NCBI GenBank assembly: GCA_041485385.1
Contig: JBGPJM010000166.1
Location: 1-11,188 of the forward strand
Source of the DNA: JBGPJM01 sp041485385
GTDB lineage: Bacteria > Planctomycetota > Phycisphaerae > Phycisphaerales > UBA1924
Reading direction: 5' to 3'
Length of the DNA stretch: 11,188 bases
Shown here: piece after piece, positions 3,322 through 11,150 of the stretch
How the letters are laid out: each line of letters starts with the position of its first letter
Position numbering within the stretch: the first letter of the stretch is position 1
Notes under the pieces: generated by a model
Database searches by the model: none
What the model saw: only the letters and a program-made list of their open reading frames with translations
Told to the model about the DNA's origin: nothing
Made by a program: the position numbers and the translations under genes

Positions 3322-6309
3322 TCAGCGGTTGGTGTCGCCGGTGGTGGGAGTCGTGGGGGTCTGGCCGAAGGGGAAGTAGGGGAGGCCGCCGAAGCCGCCG
3401 GCCTGGTTGTAGATGTACTGCGCGTCCAGGGCCTTGTCGATGCGGGTCTTGAGCTCGCTGACGTGGGCCTTGGTGTAGGCGTCGATGCCCGCGGCGGTGA
3501 CGGCGGGGGTGATCTTGCCGCGGATCTCCTGGAGCTTGGCGACGGCGAGGTTGGAGACGGGCTTGCTGGCGGCGCCGCTGGTGGTGCCGGGGAGGCTGAG
3601 GTCGATGAGGCGTTCGACGTACTCGCGCTGGAGGTTGCGCCGAAGGCTGGAGACGAGCGGCTTGCGCGGGGTGAAGGTGCCGCTGCCGACCGAGCCGTTG
3701 AACTCGGACCAGACGGCGCCGGTGACGGAGTCGAAGACCTCGGGGAGGGTGATGGCGTCCTGGTCGGCGGGGGCGCGGAACTCGTTGTCGAAGACGCGCT
3801 TGAGGGTGGTGGGGTTCATGAGGATGGTGAGGGCGGAGGCCTGGATGCCCATGATGCGGTCGTGGACGGCCCAGGTGGGGTCCTCGCCCAGGTCGCGCAT
3901 GCCGCCCTCGTCGGCCCACTTGTCGACGGTCATGTGGGAGAGGAGGTCGGGGGTGAGGCCGAAGGCGTCGTCGGAGAAGGCGTTCTTGATGATGAAGTCC
4001 ATGGCGGCGCGCTGCTGGGCGGCGGGGACGACCTCGACGGGGATGCGCCCGTTGGGATCGCCCTTGCGGTCGCGGTGGACCTGGGCGGAGCCGACCCAGG
4101 AGCCCATCATGCCGAGCATCTGGGCCTGCTCGTTGAGGGTGAGGTTGTAGCCGCGGCGGGCGCGAGCCCAGGACTGGCCGTCCTTGACGAACTTGTCGAG
4201 GATGCGCTCGCGGTGGTACTTGACGAGCTTCATGCGGGAGAGGGCGAAGTCGAGGGGGTTGGCGGAGAAGTCGTAGCGGCGGACGAGGGGATCGGGCCCG
4301 ATGGTGTCCTCGTCGGTGCCGTAGGCGAGCTCGGGCTCGGCGACGCGCTTGAGGGTGTCCTTGGGGTCGCCGAAGGTGTAGCCGTACTCGATGGCCCACA
4401 TGTCGTAGGGGCCGATGTCCATCATGGCGAAGTCGCCCTGGATCTGCGGGCCCTGCTCCATGTTGATGTTGACGGGGATGTAGTCCATGACGGAGCCGGC
4501 GAAGGGCTTCTTGCCCTTGACCTCGTCGGAGTTGATCTGGGCGAGGGTGTAGATGGAGGAGGACTTGAAGTTGTGGCGGAGGCCCAGGGTGTGGCCGACC
4601 TCGTGGGTGACCAGGTCGCGGAGCATGGGGCCGATGAACCACTCGGGGATGCCGTCGATGGTCTCGGGCTTGTCCTTCTTGGGCTCGTCTTTCTTGGGTT
4701 CGTCCTTCTTGGGGTCTTTGGCGTCGCCGGCGCCGGGCGGGGTGGGCTGGGAGTCGTCGTCGAGGAGGCCGAGGATCTCGAGGTTCATGCCCATGACGGC
4801 CATGTCGAGGGACTTGCCGTAGGCGGCGAGGCAGGCGTGGGATTCGGGGCCGGGGCCCATGTCGTGGGAGTTGTGCGAGTCGTCGGCGGGGATGCCGGAG
4901 GGGTTGGCGAGGCGGTCGGTCTCGCCGGCGACCTGGGCGCCGAGGCGGGCCATGTTCCTGGCGGCGCGCTGGGCGATGATGCGGTCGCGGTCCTCGGGGC
5001 GGGCCAGGCGGACGCGCGGGTCCCAGTTGGGGTTCTTCTCGAGCCAGGAGAGGGTCTCGGGGGTGAAGCCCTGCGTGACGATCTCGGGGAGGTAGTCGCT
5101 GACCTGGTACCAGAAGTAGCGGATCCAACCGTCGGTGAGGACGATGTCGGCGTCGAGGATCTGGCCGGTGAGCGGGTGGGCGCGGCTGGGGCCGACGGCG
5201 GTGCCCTGGTCGTTGGAGAGCCAGCGGATGAAGTTGTAGCGGGCGTCCTCGGGGTCCTTGTCCATGTGGGCGTTGGTGGCCTTGTCCTGGTAGTAGACTT
5301 CGATGGCGTCCTTGATGCCGATCTTCTCGAAGGCCTTGTTCCAGGCGAGGATGCCCTCACGGACGAAGCGGCGGTAGCGGACGGGGACGGTGTCCTCGAT
5401 GTAGAAGATGATGGGTTCCTTGGCGGGCGAGAGCTTCAGGGAGGGGTCGGCCTTCTCGAGCTTCCAGCGGTTGATGTAGCGGACCCACTTCTCGTCGTCC
5501 TTGAACTTGCCCAGGTCGCGGTAGACGGTGGTGAAGTAGCCGATGCGTTCGTCGGCCTGACGGGGCTGGTAGCCGGTGGAGTCCGGGATGAGGCGGATGG
5601 AATAGTGGAAGGTCTTGATGACGCCGCCGCGGGTGGGCATCTCGACGGAGATCTCGGTGTTGTTGGGGAAGGTCTTGGCCTTGCAGGTGGCCAGGCGGGG
5701 GTTGGCGCCGGCGGCGTCGGGGCCGAAGAAGTTGCCGGCGCCGGAGGCGAAGAGCTCGTCGAGATCGATCACCGGCTGGCCGGAGGGGCCCATGCAGACG
5801 ATGGGGACGTCGAGAAGGACGCGGTCGGTGAACTGGCGGCCGACGGAGTCCTTGGACTGCTGGTCGCCGGTGGAGCGTGTGCCGAGGTTGGGGGTGACCA
5901 TCGCGACGCGCTTGTCGAAGCGCTTCCAATAGAAGTAGCGGTCGGCGTCGGTGGTGAAGATGCCGCCGTGGAGGCCGGCCCAGGTATCGCCGGCGGCGAG
6001 GGTGCCGGCGAGGAGGTGTCGCTGGCCCTGGTAGGAGCGGGGGAGCTCGGCGAGCATCTGGCCGTCCTTCTCACGGACCCAGACGGTGTAGAGGGGGGGC
6101 TGGCCGTCGGTCGTGGAGACAACCTTCTCGAAACCCTTGGAGACGTCGGCGAAGTTGGGGAACTCCGGCGGCTCCGGGGCACCGGGGGCGCCGGGGGCGC
6201 CGGGGGCGCCGGGGGCGCCGGGGGCGGGCTGGGCGCCGGCGAGCGAGAGCGGGAGGCCGGCGGCCATGCCGGCGACGACCAAACACAGTGACTTGATTCC
6301 GATGTTCAT
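3322..6309 (-). CDS. secreted zinc-dependent metalloprotease (DUF5117/DUF4953 met-zincin type)
   Basis: The ATG at 6307-6309 is preceded by AGGAG at five bases; the frame is open 34 codons further upstream, but that part is Arg/Pro-rich and lacks an RBS. The product is 995 residues. A signal peptide covers about 1-26 (MNIGIKSLCLVVAGMAAGLP, cut probable after AGA), followed by an Ala-Pro-Gly repeat linker (29-45). The large N-terminal region suits DUF5117. The catalytic motif HEVGHTLGLRHNF puts zinc ligands at H569, H573 and H579 with general base E570; the Met-turn SVMDY has M608. All key residues are present, so an active extracellular or periplasmic endopeptidase is likely. A Lys/Asp/Glu/Pro triplicate repeat (about 532-547) lies just before the zinc helix. 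It stands 233 bases after the UbiA-like gene; a separate promoter is likely but not identified. Substrate unknown. Confidence 0.93.
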   Translation of the reverse strand: MNIGIKSLCLVVAGMAAGLPLSLAGAQPAPGAPGAPGAPGAPGAPEPPEFPNFADVSKGFEKVVSTTDGQPPLYTVWVREKDGQMLAELPRSYQGQRHLLAGTLAAGDTWAGLHGGIFTTDADRYFYWKRFDKRVAMVTPNLGTRSTGDQQSKDSVGRQFTDRVLLDVPIVCMGPSGQPVIDLDELFASGAGNFFGPDAAGANPRLATCKAKTFPNNTEISVEMPTRGGVIKTFHYSIRLIPDSTGYQPRQADERIGYFTTVYRDLGKFKDDEKWVRYINRWKLEKADPSLKLSPAKEPIIFYIEDTVPVRYRRFVREGILAWNKAFEKIGIKDAIEVYYQDKATNAHMDKDPEDARYNFIRWLSNDQGTAVGPSRAHPLTGQILDADIVLTDGWIRYFWYQVSDYLPEIVTQGFTPETLSWLEKNPNWDPRVRLARPEDRDRIIAQRAARNMARLGAQVAGETDRLANPSGIPADDSHNSHDMGPGPESHACLAAYGKSLDMAVMGMNLEILGLLDDDSQPTPPGAGDAKDPKKDEPKKDEPKKDKPETIDGIPEWFIGPMLRDLVTHEVGHTLGLRHNFKSSSIYTLAQINSDEVKGKKPFAGSVMDYIPVNINMEQGPQIQGDFAMMDIGPYDMWAIEYGYTFGDPKDTLKRVAEPELAYGTDEDTIGPDPLVRRYDFSANPLDFALSRMKLVKYHRERILDKFVKDGQSWARARRGYNLTLNEQAQMLGMMGSWVGSAQVHRDRKGDPNGRIPVEVVPAAQQRAAMDFIIKNAFSDDAFGLTPDLLSHMTVDKWADEGGMRDLGEDPTWAVHDRIMGIQASALTILMNPTTLKRVFDNEFRAPADQDAITLPEVFDSVTGAVWSEFNGSVGSGTFTPRKPLVSSLRRNLQREYVERLIDLSLPGTTSGAASKPVSNLAVAKLQEIRGKITPAVTAAGIDAYTKAHVSELKTRIDKALDAQYIYNQAGGFGGLPYFPFGQTPTTPTTGDTNR
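4671..4715 (-). repeat. 15-nt in-frame repeat x3 encoding KKDEP units
   Basis: Three 15-base units (4671-4685, 4686-4700, 4701-4715) encode consecutive Lys-Lys-Asp-Glu/Lys-Pro blocks in the protease, around residues 532-547. They form a charged, probably disordered insertion 20 residues before the zinc-binding helix. Confidence 0.85.
6180..6225 (-). repeat. 9-nt minisatellite encoding the Ala-Pro-Gly linker
   Basis: About five tandem copies of the 9-base unit CCGGGGGCG (plus-strand reading) encode the APG repeats just after the protease signal peptide. The unit is a whole number of codons, so copy-number change alters linker length without shifting frame. The plus strand, template for this gene, carries repeated G5 runs separated by four bases. 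Confidence 0.85.
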
Positions 6310-6314
6310 GGTGA

Positions 6315-6319
6315 CTCCT
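6315..6319 (-). promoter_or_regulatory. ribosome binding site AGGAG for the protease
   Basis: AGGAG on the minus strand, five bases before the ATG at 6307-6309, decides the start against the longer open frame. Confidence 0.8.
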
Positions 6320-6542
6320 GCGAAACCTGGGGATTTCCGTGCGGCGCGGCGATCACGGGCCGGGCGCGGGCCGCGGCAGCGACGGCCGGGGCGAGGGGGA
6401 CAGATTGACAACGGAGAGGAAGTGTAGGAGATCGGAAGGGGGCGGTTTGGGGGCCAAGGGGGCCCTGGGAGGCCGGTTCAGGTGGTACCGGGAGGAAAGC
6501 GTCGGGTGGCAAGGCCACAGGGCGCTCCGGGAACGGGAAACC

Positions 6543-7508
6543 TCAGCCGACGTGCCGCAGCATCAGCATGACGGCGACCGTGATCATCGCAAAGACAACG
6601 GAAGCGAGCTGGAAGGGGCGGTCGGCGGTGGCCAGCTCGGTGGGGTCGTCGTAGTCGCCGCTTTCGAGCAGGACCATGCAGCGGAACATGGCGTAGGTGG
6701 CCGGGAGCACCGTGAGCCAGAGGAGGTTGAAGCCCCGGGTGTAGGCGTCGCCACGGACCTGTACATAGCCGGCGTATGTGATCAGTGTGGCGACGGCGGT
6801 CACGACGACGACCATGCGGAGGAGTTCGTCGGTGTAGGTGGACTGCACGCCCCGAGCCGCGGCGGCGGAATCCTTGAGCGTGCGCCGCTCGCCGAGGCGC
6901 TTGCCGAAGGCCAGGAACATGGCGAGAAAGAAGGTGCAGTTGAGGAGCCAGGAGCTGGCGGGGACGTCCGCGGCGGCGCAGCCGCCGAGGACGCGGATGA
7001 CGAACCCGGAGGCGAGGCTGATGACGTCGATGATGACGATGTTCTTAAAGAGCGTGGTGTAGAGGGAGACGTTGAGGACGTAGGCGCCGAGGGCGGCGGC
7101 GAGCCACCAGCGGGCGGGCGCCCCGACGAAGAGGACCAGCAACGCCGCGCCCGCGATGAGGACGCCGGCGAAGACCCCTGCGGCGGGGACGGCGACGGCG
7201 CCGGAGGCGATGGGGCGGCGGCGCTTGCGCGGGTGCTGGCAGTCGGCCTCGCGGTCGCGGATGTCGTTGATGACATAGCAGGCGCTGGAGGCCATGGAGA
7301 AGGCGAGGACGGCGAAGACGACGGCGGACCAGCGGACCGGCCAGCCGTCCGCGGCGCCGTAGATGGGGCCGATGAGCACGAAGACCGTCTTAGCCCACTG
7401 CTTGGGCCGGGCGAGCTTGAGGAAGCTGCGCCAGGCGGGCCGGGAGGTGGGGGGGGCGGCGGGGATCTCCGGCGCGGCGCCCTCCGCGCCGGGGAGGGGC
7501 GGGGTCAC
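6543..7508 (-). CDS. UbiA-family decaprenyl-phosphate phosphoribosyltransferase-like membrane protein
   Basis: The product is 321 residues from GTG at 7506-7508, which overlaps the upstream stop as GTGA. AAGGGA stands eight bases before it. The frame is open further upstream but there it runs inside the neighbouring gene. After a Pro/Ala tail (1-24) comes LARPKQWAKT (32-41), the usual family opening. The first Asp motif is NDIRDREAD (81-89) followed by HPRKRRRPIASG (92-103); the second region is Y150, K155, D161 and IR at 171-172, with GKR at 202-204. This pattern matches mycobacterial DPPR synthase (Rv3806c family), which transfers phosphoribose from PRPP to decaprenyl phosphate, better than quinone or heme UbiA enzymes. 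About eight or nine membrane segments follow. It probably acts at the cytoplasmic membrane, cytosolic face. Exact lipid and sugar are inferred. Confidence 0.85.
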   Translation of the reverse strand: MTPPLPGAEGAAPEIPAAPPTSRPAWRSFLKLARPKQWAKTVFVLIGPIYGAADGWPVRWSAVVFAVLAFSMASSACYVINDIRDREADCQHPRKRRRPIASGAVAVPAAGVFAGVLIAGAALLVLFVGAPARWWLAAALGAYVLNVSLYTTLFKNIVIIDVISLASGFVIRVLGGCAAADVPASSWLLNCTFFLAMFLAFGKRLGERRTLKDSAAAARGVQSTYTDELLRMVVVVTAVATLITYAGYVQVRGDAYTRGFNLLWLTVLPATYAMFRCMVLLESGDYDDPTELATADRPFQLASVVFAMITVAVMLMLRHVG

Positions 7509-9613
7509 CGCTGCGGTCCCTTCATGTCCGTCGCTTCGTCCCATCGAACGGCGCGCTCCAGGTAGACCAGGTCTGCGGGCGTGAAGGCGCCGTCGCCGTC
7601 GAGGTCCGCGCCGGGCGGCGGTAGGGGCAGGGCCGCGCCGGCCGCCAGAGTGTACAGATCGATCAGGTCGACCTGCCCATCGGCGTTGAAGTCGAAGGAG
7701 GTGAGCGTAGGGGGCGGGGCGGGGGGCGCGAGGGCGTCGAGCTCGGCGATGGTGGCGAAGGGGCCGCCGTCGGAGTCGCCGCCGGGGATGCCGGTGATGC
7801 GTACGCCGGTGGCGACGACCGGCGATGCAAGGACCCAATCGATGATCTGGAAGGGCATCGAGGGATCAGGGGTGGTGGGCATGGCCGGCGCGGGCGCGGG
7901 GTCAATCCAGACGCCGCCGACGAGGAGCTGCGGGTGGATGTCGGTGAGCCAGCCGCCGCGCACGCCCCCGGCGCCGGCCTGGTAGAAGTGATCGCCCTCG
8001 ATGAAGCGGATGGTGTGGACGAGGACGGGGCGGTCGTAGGTGACGGAGAAGGTGAGCGGCTGGCCGGGGAGCGCGCCGGAGTTCTGCGTGGAATAGAAGA
8101 TGCGTTCCCACTCGTGGCAGCCGACGCCCGGCTCGGCGCCGGAGAGGTCGGGCTCGGAGCCGTTGGCCAGGTGATCGGGGATGCTCAGGCCGTAGGGGTA
8201 GGGATGGAAGAAGGGCGGGGAGGAGGGCGCGGCGGTAGAGGCGGCCGTCACGGACCCGTCGGCGGCGCGCACGCCAAGGTTGTGGCTGCGGGCGGTCTCG
8301 CGGACGAGCGGGTTGAAGGCGGTCAGGTCGGAAGGGGCCGCGGGTGAGAACGGGGCGGGCGGTGGCAGGAGCCATTGGCCGGAGGCGTGGTTCACGAAGC
8401 CGCCCGCGAAGGTGATGGCGCGCTCGATGATGGGCGACACGCGGGCGGCCATCATCGTGAACGTGTCCTCGGCCGCGGGGTCGCCGGGGAGGAAGTCGGG
8501 GAGGGCGTCGCGCGTGCGGTAGATGTTGAAGCGGTCGGAGAGGGAGACGCCGGGGAACTGCGACATGAGCTGCTGGGTGCCGAGCATGAGGCCGATGAGC
8601 CCGCCCATGGTGGCGGTGGCGTTGTCGGAGTCCCAGCCGGAGAGGGTGCCGATCTCGACGGTGTGCCGGTAGTCGCAGCCGCCGTAGAGCAGCTCGATCA
8701 TCCCGCAGGCGAAGTTGACGCTCGACTCGGTCCAGCCGCGGTACTCGAAGCCGTTGGCTGCGGCGTTGACGTCGTACCGCTGGTAGACCAGGTCGCGGGT
8801 GCGCTCCCAGTTGTCGGGGTCGGGGTTGGCCAGGAAGTCGGCGAGGACAAAGTCGGCGATGTCGGCGGCCTTGGAGGTCGAGGGGATGTAGCGACGGGCC
8901 TGATGGAAGAGCCACAGCGACTTCTCACGCCCGGAGAGGGCGGGGTCGACCTGCGTCGCGAGTGAGTAGAGCACGATGTAGAACTGGGAGGCGTGGGCGG
9001 CATGCCCGGAGGCGACGGTGCGGATCGGCAGCTCGGACATGCGCAGGGCCAGCTCGGGCATGCCGGGGGCGAGCGCGCCGAAGATCTCGGTAGTGAGCTG
9101 GGCGTCGATCTGGAGTCGCCAGCGGTTGGCCGCGCCCAGGCCGGTGGCGGGCGGGAGCACCCCCCGCCCGATGAGCCCGCGCGTCTCGGCGTTGGAGACC
9201 CAGATGAAGCGGTTGATGTGCGCGATCCAGCCGTCGGCGATCTGCTGGGGCGTGAGAAAGAGGGTGCCGTGCTGGTTGAGCAGGTGCAGGTAGACGTACT
9301 CGACGTCGGTGTCGTCGTCGGCGAGCCAGGGATCCTGGCCGAGCACGTAGTCCAGCGGCGGATAGCCGGGGGCGGGCGGGAGGAGCCAGTTCTGGTCGGT
9401 GAGGAAGGGGGGCTGGGTGTACCCGCCCTCGGTGCGCAGCCCGGTCCAGTTGGCGATGGTTTCGCCGAGCCACATGGCCCGGAGGCGGTCCTGATAATCG
9501 GCGCGGTCGAGCACACGCCGGTCGGCGGCGGTCTGCGCGTCGGCGTACGGGGCGGGCGCGAGAATCGCCAGCCCGCTCACGATCAACGCCACACAGGCCT
9601 TGGCGCGAACCAT
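7505..9613 (-). CDS. secreted ADP-ribosylglycohydrolase-fold protein with C-terminal dockerin
   Basis: I prefer ATG 9611-9613 (702 aa), because GGAGG stands three bases upstream and a classic signal peptide follows (MVRAKACVALIVSGLAILAP, cut near residue 26). An ATG at 9626-9628 would add five residues. The catalytic domain (about 35-420) starts YQDRLRAMWLGETIANWTG. It has the first metal motif DDDTD (99-103) and the second WDSDNATATMGG (327-338), where the usual 'GGDTD' is replaced by GWDSD. A beta-rich region (about 500-630) ending FATIAELDAL resembles a discoidin-type carbohydrate-binding module. Two dockerin-like calcium loops follow, DFNADGQVDLID (641-652) and DLDGDGAFTPAD (670-681). It is presumably exported and surface-tethered or cohesin-bound. 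ADP-ribose as substrate is doubtful; a glycoside is possible. It is coupled to the next gene. Confidence 0.88.
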   Translation of the reverse strand: MVRAKACVALIVSGLAILAPAPYADAQTAADRRVLDRADYQDRLRAMWLGETIANWTGLRTEGGYTQPPFLTDQNWLLPPAPGYPPLDYVLGQDPWLADDDTDVEYVYLHLLNQHGTLFLTPQQIADGWIAHINRFIWVSNAETRGLIGRGVLPPATGLGAANRWRLQIDAQLTTEIFGALAPGMPELALRMSELPIRTVASGHAAHASQFYIVLYSLATQVDPALSGREKSLWLFHQARRYIPSTSKAADIADFVLADFLANPDPDNWERTRDLVYQRYDVNAAANGFEYRGWTESSVNFACGMIELLYGGCDYRHTVEIGTLSGWDSDNATATMGGLIGLMLGTQQLMSQFPGVSLSDRFNIYRTRDALPDFLPGDPAAEDTFTMMAARVSPIIERAITFAGGFVNHASGQWLLPPPAPFSPAAPSDLTAFNPLVRETARSHNLGVRAADGSVTAASTAAPSSPPFFHPYPYGLSIPDHLANGSEPDLSGAEPGVGCHEWERIFYSTQNSGALPGQPLTFSVTYDRPVLVHTIRFIEGDHFYQAGAGGVRGGWLTDIHPQLLVGGVWIDPAPAPAMPTTPDPSMPFQIIDWVLASPVVATGVRITGIPGGDSDGGPFATIAELDALAPPAPPPTLTSFDFNADGQVDLIDLYTLAAGAALPLPPPGADLDGDGAFTPADLVYLERAVRWDEATDMKGPQR

Positions 9614-9616
9614 GTT

Positions 9617-9621
9617 CCTCC
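9617..9621 (-). promoter_or_regulatory. GGAGG ribosome binding site favouring the 9613 start
   Basis: GGAGG on the minus strand lies three bases before the ATG at 9611-9613. The alternative ATG at 9626-9628 has no recognisable site before it. The spacing is short, so the choice is probable rather than certain. Confidence 0.55.
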
Positions 9622-9660
9622 GTTCCATGTACCATCAGACTACCCCATTGGTTCGGCCGG

Positions 9661-9673
9661 ACCAGGGCCTGGT
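9661..9673. promoter_or_regulatory. 13-bp inverted repeat in the divergent intergenic region
   Basis: ACCAGG-G-CCTGGT is a perfect 6-bp inverted repeat with a one-base centre. It lies between the divergent genes starting at 9613 (minus) and 9747 (plus), where both promoters must lie. It could be an operator; chance is not excluded. Confidence 0.3.
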
Positions 9674-9746
9674 GTGAGCTGGATCGCCGCGGCGGGAGGG
9701 GTTGGGACGGACCGGGAGGGGGGCGGGGAGGTGGGCACGCTCGACG

Positions 9747-11150
9747 ATGAACGACGCCAGACAGCCAACGCGGTTGAACTCACCGTGGGTCGCCGCGGCG
9801 GTGATGGCGAGCGTGTTCTGGCTCGCGGCGGTCCCGCTGATCGTGTCGGGCCGGGTAGTGGGGCGGGCGGGGGAGGATCAGGTGAACTACCACGAGCCGA
9901 CTATCCGGCAGTTCGCCGCCGAGCTGCCGCGGCCGAACCTGCACGACTACCTCTCGGCGACGACACCGGGGTACCACCTCGTGCTGGGCGCGGCGGCGCG
10001 GGCGGGGATCGACTCGACGACGGGGCTGCGGCTGGTCGGGTCGCTGTTCACCGCGGGATTGGTGGCGCTCCTGGCGTGGGCCTGCGCCGCAAGGACCGGG
10101 GTGTGGGCGGGGATCGTGCTGACGCTCCCGGTGGCCTGCTCGATGTACGTGTTCATGCCGGGGGTGTGGCTGCTGCCGGACTGCGCGGGGTGGCTGGGGG
10201 TGCTGGTCGTGCTGCTCCTGGCGCTGTGGGGGAAGTTCGACGCGCCGGCGGTGGTGGGGGGTGGAATGCTGATGGCGGCGCTGGTGATGGTGCGGCAGAT
10301 ACACCTCTGGGCGGCGGCGGCGCTGTGGGCGGGGGCGTGGCTGAGCGCGGCGCCGATGAGGGATCGGGCGCGGGATCTCTTCAGCGCGGTGCCGCAGCGG
10401 CTTCGGCGGACGGCCGTGATGGTCGCTGCGACGCTCCCGGCGTTCGTCGTGCTGGCGCTGTTCGTGCGGATGTGGGGCGGGCTGACGCCGCCGCGGTTTC
10501 ACCAGCAGTACCGCGGGATGAACCCGGCCGCGCCGGCGTTCGTGCTCTCGCTGATCGGCGGGTTCGGCGTGTTCTACGCGGGGTTCGTGCTCGATGGCGT
10601 GCGGAGCGCGTGGCTGGGGGCGCGGTGGATGCTGGTGGGCGCGGCGGCGGCGGGGTTGCTCGCGGCGCTGGTGCCGGAGACGACGCTGAGCGTGGAAGAG
10701 GGCCGGTTCTCCGGGCTGTGGAACGTGGCGGGGAAGCTGCCGGTTATCGCGGGGCGGACCTCGCCGCTGCTGCTGGCGCTCTCGGCACTGGGGGCGGCGA
10801 CTCTCCTCGTGTGGGGGCGGATGCTGCCGGCGCGGGAGAGGTGGATCTTCCTGGCAGCGCTGGGGGCGTTCACGGCGGCGCAAATGGCCTCGCACGAGAT
10901 CTTTCAGCGGTATGCCGAGCCGATGGTGCTGATGGTGCTGGCGCTGATGGCCTCGCGGATCGCGGGCACGGCGCGGGGCCAGGGTGAGGCCGCTCCCGCG
11001 CGCGCGGCGCCGGCGCGGCTGGCCGGGGCCGCCGTGCTGGCCGGGCTGCTCGCGGCGATCACCGCGTACAAGATCGCCACCGCCGGGCCCGCGCGGGTCA
11101 ACGACACCCTCCCCGGCCGGTCCGGTTCGGTCCAGAACACGCCGGGGTGA
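9747..11150 (+). CDS. multi-pass GT-C-type membrane glycosyltransferase, ALG10/DIE2-like (putative)
   Basis: The product is 467 residues from ATG 9747. A TTG at 9702 is in frame, but the added residues are Gly/Arg-rich and look untranslated. No ideal RBS sits close to 9747 (GGAGG is 15 bases away), so the start is moderately sure. The first membrane helix covers about 12-34. The first external loop carries EDQVNYHEP (43-51), then HDYLSATTPGYHL (66-78). This pattern (acidic residues, H-x-P, T-P-G-Y) is like the DIE2/ALG10 and other GT-C transferases that use polyprenyl-phosphate sugars. About ten further hydrophobic segments follow, and the tail is polar. The enzyme would work on the outer face of the cytoplasmic membrane. 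Acceptor and donor are unknown. It is divergent from the phosphoribosyltransferase-containing operon, which could supply a polyprenyl-linked pentose donor; that link is inference. Confidence 0.8.
   Translation: MNDARQPTRLNSPWVAAAVMASVFWLAAVPLIVSGRVVGRAGEDQVNYHEPTIRQFAAELPRPNLHDYLSATTPGYHLVLGAAARAGIDSTTGLRLVGSLFTAGLVALLAWACAARTGVWAGIVLTLPVACSMYVFMPGVWLLPDCAGWLGVLVVLLLALWGKFDAPAVVGGGMLMAALVMVRQIHLWAAAALWAGAWLSAAPMRDRARDLFSAVPQRLRRTAVMVAATLPAFVVLALFVRMWGGLTPPRFHQQYRGMNPAAPAFVLSLIGGFGVFYAGFVLDGVRSAWLGARWMLVGAAAAGLLAALVPETTLSVEEGRFSGLWNVAGKLPVIAGRTSPLLLALSALGAATLLVWGRMLPARERWIFLAALGAFTAAQMASHEIFQRYAEPMVLMVLALMASRIAGTARGQGEAAPARAAPARLAGAAVLAGLLAAITAYKIATAGPARVNDTLPGRSGSVQNTPG

Noticed and set aside
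3463..6291. A 942-codon open frame on the plus strand opposite the protease
   Set aside because: It is very rich in Gly, Val, Ala, Asp and Glu with no recognisable domain, and exactly mirrors the codon bias of the protease gene, whose catalytic motifs are intact. It is a GC-driven antisense shadow.
6310..6411. N-terminal extension of the protease by 34 residues
   Set aside because: The extension is Arg/Pro-rich, would bury the signal peptide, and lacks an RBS; the ATG at 6309 has AGGAG at ideal spacing.
7509..7838. N-terminal extension of the UbiA-like protein into the upstream gene
   Set aside because: The extra residues are Arg-rich and overlap the dockerin part of the upstream gene; the GTGA start gives a normal family length.
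9702..9746. Earlier TTG start for the GT-C protein
   Set aside because: The added 15 residues are Gly/Arg-rich, and the purine-rich stretch upstream of TTG is too close to serve as an RBS.
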